The translations under genes and the position numbers were made by a program. Shown piece after piece: positions 60,983-64,000 of a stretch of 64,000 nucleotides of DNA (its first letter is position 1; each line of letters begins with the position of its first letter). This DNA comes from Pseudomonadota bacterium. Lineage in GTDB: Bacteria; Pseudomonadota; Alphaproteobacteria; Rhizobiales; Devosiaceae. The stretch lies in NCBI GenBank assembly GCA_023433775.1, contig JAEYTY010000042.1, positions 1 through 64,000 on the forward strand, read 5' to 3'. Below the pieces are notes generated by a model. The model was not told the origin of the DNA and made no database searches. It worked only from the letters and a program-made list of their open reading frames with translations.

Positions 60983-61957
60983 TTGAAGCTCTTGGTAACC
61001 GGGATAACCGGCAAGGTCGGCATGAACTTTTTGCCCGAATTTCTTTCGGCCAAGAAGTTTTCAGGCTGGTCCGTACGGGCGATCTGCAACAATCGGGTCA
61101 TCGACAACCCAGCGGTTGAAGTTGTGCGCGCGTCGCTGGCCGATGGCGAAGCCATGCGCCGCGCCATGGAGGGCGTCACCCATGTGCTGCACATGGCGGC
61201 CGTCAAGGAATCGCCTGATCTCGCCATCGATGTCGGCGTCAAAGGCATGTTCAATCTGCTGGAGGCCTTTCGGGAGTCCAACACCGCGCAGCAGTTCATC
61301 CTGATTGGCGGTGACTGCTCGGTCGGTCACATATTCCATCCCTATGATGCGCCCATCACCGAAACCTCGCCGCGCCGCGCCTATCCGGGCTGCTACGCGC
61401 TGACCAAGGTCATTGAGGAAGTGATGCTGGAGCAATACCGCATCCAGTACGGGATCAATGGCTGCTGCCTGCGTGCGCCATGGATCATGGAAAAAGACGA
61501 CTTCCGACACGTGCTGAGCTTTTCCGCCCAGTTCGGCGGCCCGGCCTGGAGTGATCTCTTGAGCCAGGACGAGATCAATCGCCACGCACAGGCCGGCGCC
61601 GTGCCGCTGCTGCGCGACCATGCCGGTGCGCCGCTCAGGCGCAATTTCGTTCACGTCAGCGATTTGGTCAGCGCCATTCTCGCGGCGCTCGATAATCCCG
61701 CTGCCAATGGCGAACTCTTCAATATCGCGATGACGGACCCGGTCGATTATGCGGCCGTGGCGGCTCATCTGGGCGAAACGCGCGGCCTGCCGAGCGTTGA
61801 AATCAACACGCCCTATCACAGTAACTGGCTCGACAATGCCAAGGCTGGCCACCTGCTCGGCTGGCGGCCAGTTGTCGACCTCAAGCAACTCATCGACCGT
61901 GCCTGGGACTATGTCCGGGCCGCCGATGATCCTCGCGTCGTCTGGTATCCGGGTTAG
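60983..61957 (+). CDS. NAD-dependent epimerase/dehydratase (extended SDR)
   Basis: A 324-residue extended SDR with the cofactor motif LLVTGITGKVGMNF near residue 3, and the catalytic YALTK near 139. Likely roles are epimerisation of a nucleotide sugar or oxidation of a sugar acid (uronate dehydrogenase-like). It starts with TTG 60983, 8 bases after GAGGGGAGA (60966-60974); there is no suitable ATG. Its leader holds a GACACGC/GCGTGTC hairpin (60937-60959). Lying between two sugar receptors, it probably acts on one of their cargoes. Confidence 0.82.
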   Translation: MKLLVTGITGKVGMNFLPEFLSAKKFSGWSVRAICNNRVIDNPAVEVVRASLADGEAMRRAMEGVTHVLHMAAVKESPDLAIDVGVKGMFNLLEAFRESNTAQQFILIGGDCSVGHIFHPYDAPITETSPRRAYPGCYALTKVIEEVMLEQYRIQYGINGCCLRAPWIMEKDDFRHVLSFSAQFGGPAWSDLLSQDEINRHAQAGAVPLLRDHAGAPLRRNFVHVSDLVSAILAALDNPAANGELFNIAMTDPVDYAAVAAHLGETRGLPSVEINTPYHSNWLDNAKAGHLLGWRPVVDLKQLIDRAWDYVRAADDPRVVWYPG

Positions 61958-61988
61958 GGGAGAAATACCGCACGACGTGAGGAAGAGA

Positions 61989-62088
61989 ATATCCAGGGCC
62001 ATTGGAGGCCTTCCCCGGGGAAAACAAGGGAAGGCTCGCCAGGGCCCCAGGATATAGCCAGCTTTGCCGCAATGAGTGCGGCAAAGCT
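61989..62088 (+). other. Highly structured intergenic region ahead of the system D receptor
   Basis: Three nested or neighbouring stems are visible: GCCTTCCC/GGGAAGGC (62008-62015, 62028-62035), an outer near-palindrome ATATCCAGGGCC with GGCCCCAGGATAT (about 61989-62056), and a perfect 12-bp stem AGCTTTGCCGCA/TGCGGCAAAGCT (62060-62071, 62077-62088). They may form a terminator after the epimerase gene, or a leader RNA for the receptor gene. Confidence 0.6.
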
Positions 62089-62149
62089 ATTCAAGGAAGT
62101 TGACTGCGCTGTAGCCGAAACCTGCACCAGTCAACGTGGGAGGATATCT

Positions 62150-63100
62150 ATGAAACTGAAATTTGCTGTTTCCATTGCTGCGGTTGTCGCCGCTTCCCTG
62201 GTCGGCCCCGCGCTGGCTCAGGACAAGCCCCAGCTGGCTTTCGTCGTGAACGCTGCTTCCGACTTCTGGAAGCTTGCTGAAGCTGGCGTGAAGAAGGCTC
62301 AGGCCGAACTTCCGGGCTACGATCTGCAGTTCCGTTACCCCGCTCAGGGCACCGCTGCTCTGCAGAACGCCCTGATGGACGACCTTGTCGCCGCCGGCAC
62401 CGACGCCATCATGATCTCTTCGGCTGACCCGAAGAACTCGATCGATGCGTTCAACCGCATTGCCGCACAGGTTCCGCTGTTCACCACCGATAGCGATGCT
62501 CCGGACAGCGACCGTATCGCCTATCTCGGCTCGTCCAACACCGCTGCCGGTGTGCAGGCTGGCGAAATTGCTGTTGCTGCTCTGCCCGATGGCGCAAAGT
62601 GCATGGGCTTCGTGGGCTTCCTCGGTGCTGACAACGCCATCGAGCGTATCGCTGGTTTCCGTCAGGCTGTCGAAGGCACCGGCATCGAACTCGTTGACGT
62701 CCGCGGCGACGACGTGGACTTCGCCCGTGCCCGCTCGAACGTCGATGACGTTCTGGCTGCCAATCCGGAAATCAACTGCATGGTTGGCTTCTACTCGTAC
62801 AACCCGCCCAAGATCTATGAAGCACTCCAGGCTGCCGGCAAGCTCGGCGAAGTCACGGTCATCGCATTCGACGAAGACCCGATCACCCTGGGCGCTGTGC
62901 GCGAAGGCAGCTTTGCCGGTACCGTCGTTCAGGATCCCTACCAGTGGGGCTACCAGGGTATGCACCTGATGGCAAAGTACCTCGAAGGCGACAAGTCGGG
63001 CGTTCCGGCTGACGAGCTGATCATTGTTCCCACGAAGGTTATCAACAAAGACAACGTTGATGCCTTCGAGGCTGAGCTCAAGGAGCGTATCGGCGGGTAA
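62150..63100 (+). CDS. RbsB-type sugar-binding protein, ABC system D
   Basis: A 316-residue receptor with a 23-residue signal peptide (ending GPALAQ). The mature part opens DKPQLAFVVNAASDFWKLAEAGVKKAQAELPGYDLQFRYPAQGTAALQ, as in xylose/ribose-type receptors. ATG 62150 follows GGGAGGA (62138-62144); a longer in-frame start at 62072 falls inside the perfect hairpin. The partner ATPase follows at 63222. No dedicated enzyme lies between them. Confidence 0.93.
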   Translation: MKLKFAVSIAAVVAASLVGPALAQDKPQLAFVVNAASDFWKLAEAGVKKAQAELPGYDLQFRYPAQGTAALQNALMDDLVAAGTDAIMISSADPKNSIDAFNRIAAQVPLFTTDSDAPDSDRIAYLGSSNTAAGVQAGEIAVAALPDGAKCMGFVGFLGADNAIERIAGFRQAVEGTGIELVDVRGDDVDFARARSNVDDVLAANPEINCMVGFYSYNPPKIYEALQAAGKLGEVTVIAFDEDPITLGAVREGSFAGTVVQDPYQWGYQGMHLMAKYLEGDKSGVPADELIIVPTKVINKDNVDAFEAELKERIGG

Positions 63101-63119
63101 TCCTCCCAGCCAGACGCAG

Positions 63120-63146
63120 CCGCACCGGGTCATTGATCCGGTGCGG
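63120..63146 (+). other. Hairpin between receptor and ATPase genes, system D
   Basis: CCGCACCGG (63120-63128) pairs exactly with CCGGTGCGG (63138-63146), with a 9-base loop and no T-run. Confidence 0.7.
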
Positions 63147-63221
63147 TCCTATCAACGGTGTTGGAAAGCCACGGCGCTCTCGGCGCCGTTGTTCTCGCTA
63201 GAGCAGAGTTGTGCCTAACGA

Positions 63222-64000
63222 ATGACCTCGACGAACAGCGCGCCTCAGCCCCTTCTGGTGCTGGAGAATATATCCAAGGTCTATCCAGGGGTTGTCGCCC
63301 TGTCGAACGTGACCATGACAGTCAAGCCGGGCGAAGTGCTGGCCCTGATCGGCGAAAACGGCGCCGGAAAATCCACGCTGATGAAAATTCTTGGCGGTGT
63401 GACCGAGCCCAGCTCAGGCAATATCGTCATCGACAATGTCCAATATGACCGTCTGACGGTGCTGGAATCCCAGGCCGCCGGCATTGCCTTCGTGCATCAG
63501 GAACTCAACGTCTTCGACAATCTCGATGTGGCGGCCAATATTTTCCTGGGGCGCGAATTGCGCAAAGGCCCACTCGGCCTGATCGATATCGCAGCCATGC
63601 GCAAGGCATCCCTGCCACTGCTGGCGCGCGTCGGCGCGACATTCAAGCCGGACACACAGGTGGCCGATCTGTCACTGGCCGAGCGCCAACTGCTCGAAAT
63701 CGCCAAGGCGCTTTCCATCGATGCCCGCGTGGTCATCATGGACGAACCCAGCTCCAGCCTCACCCTGTCCGAGACCCAGACCCTGATGAAGGTTATCGCG
63801 GATCTGAAGGCACAAGGCATCGCCGTCATATACATTTCCCATCGCCTCGGTGAAGTTGAAGAATGCGCTGACCGCGTCTTCGCGCTGCGCGACGGGCAGG
63901 TTGCTGGCGAACTTTCGCGCGCCGAAATCAGCCACGATGCCATGATCCGCCTGATGATCGGGCGCGATCTCAAATCACTCTACACGCCGCCGCAACGTCC
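63222..64000 (+). CDS. RbsA-type ATP-binding protein, ABC system D (partial, cut by window end)
   Basis: The first 259 residues of a double-domain sugar ATPase, open at the window edge. Walker A GENGAGKST near residue 45, Q-loop VHQELNVFDN near 90, signature position LSLAERQLLEIAKAL near 149, Walker B VVIMDEPSSSLTLS near 170 and ISHRLGEVEECADR near 204. The sequence after GRDLKSLYTPPQ reaches the usual linker, so a second domain and a permease should follow. No clear ribosome-binding site precedes ATG 63222; a near-site (AGAG) lies further upstream. Confidence 0.9.
   Translation, partial: MTSTNSAPQPLLVLENISKVYPGVVALSNVTMTVKPGEVLALIGENGAGKSTLMKILGGVTEPSSGNIVIDNVQYDRLTVLESQAAGIAFVHQELNVFDNLDVAANIFLGRELRKGPLGLIDIAAMRKASLPLLARVGATFKPDTQVADLSLAERQLLEIAKALSIDARVVIMDEPSSSLTLSETQTLMKVIADLKAQGIAVIYISHRLGEVEECADRVFALRDGQVAGELSRAEISHDAMIRLMIGRDLKSLYTPPQR

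Noticed and set aside
1..64000. CRISPR array, prophage, insertion sequence, tRNA or rRNA
   Set aside because: No spaced direct repeats, transposase or integrase motifs, terminal repeats or cloverleaf sequences were noticed while reading both strands.

Overview
The window reads as chromosomal DNA of a GC-rich alphaproteobacterium. The gene families, the codon usage and the abundance of TRAP and RbsB-type ABC importers fit Hyphomicrobiales, and Devosiaceae is my best guess, but no rRNA or marker gene is present to prove it. No tRNA, rRNA, CRISPR array, phage or insertion sequence was seen. It is a dense catabolic region of about 55 genes with many local regulators.

Layout. (1) 1-3563: a truncated tctA remnant, a structured leader with an attenuator-like terminator, then assimilatory nitrite reductase nirBD. 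(2) 3570-15520: a CoA-thioester gene set under a MarR regulator. It holds four CaiB/BaiF CoA-transferases, a pair of 2-hydroxyacyl-CoA dehydratase-like (HgdA/B family) subunits that lack the expected iron-sulfur cysteines, a TRAP transporter and an MFS carrier. Three near-identical inverted repeats (TAGTTCA-N5-TGAACTA) sit on its promoters. (3) 15538-30446: aromatic catabolism. pcaIJF with an IclR regulator handles the end of the beta-ketoadipate pathway, and pobA with an AraC-type PobR makes protocatechuate from 4-hydroxybenzoate. A hydroxycinnamate operon (acyl-CoA ligase, thiolase, SDR, thioesterase, crotonase) follows, with its own MarR repressor and a TRAP transporter; two matching operators mark this second MarR regulon. 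(4) 30637-38875: a cytoplasmic GH95 fucosidase-type enzyme, a zinc dehydrogenase and a sugar ABC importer whose two permeases are fused into one chain. (5) 39128-52506: an RbsB-type ABC importer, SorC regulator, aldo/keto reductase, GlpD-like dehydrogenase, DhnA-type aldolase, FGGY kinase and GMC oxidoreductase in one translationally coupled operon, then a GntR regulator with two DNA-binding domains and an SMP-30 lactonase. This looks like catabolism of a sugar or polyol of unknown identity. (6) 52514-64000: three more RbsB-type ABC systems around a LacI regulator, with a zinc dehydrogenase and an NAD-dependent epimerase/dehydratase; the last system runs off the end.

How the parts work together: hydroxycinnamates would enter by the TRAP system at 27462-30446, be shortened by CoA-dependent beta-oxidation to hydroxybenzoates, pass through PobA to protocatechuate, and leave the pathway through PcaIJ and PcaF as succinyl-CoA and acetyl-CoA. 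Ring-cleavage genes (pcaGHBDC) are not in this window. The least explained part is the 3.5-15.5 kb CoA cluster, which I consider the best candidate for an undescribed pathway. A second general pattern is that all seven substrate-binding-protein genes are followed by a GC-rich hairpin.
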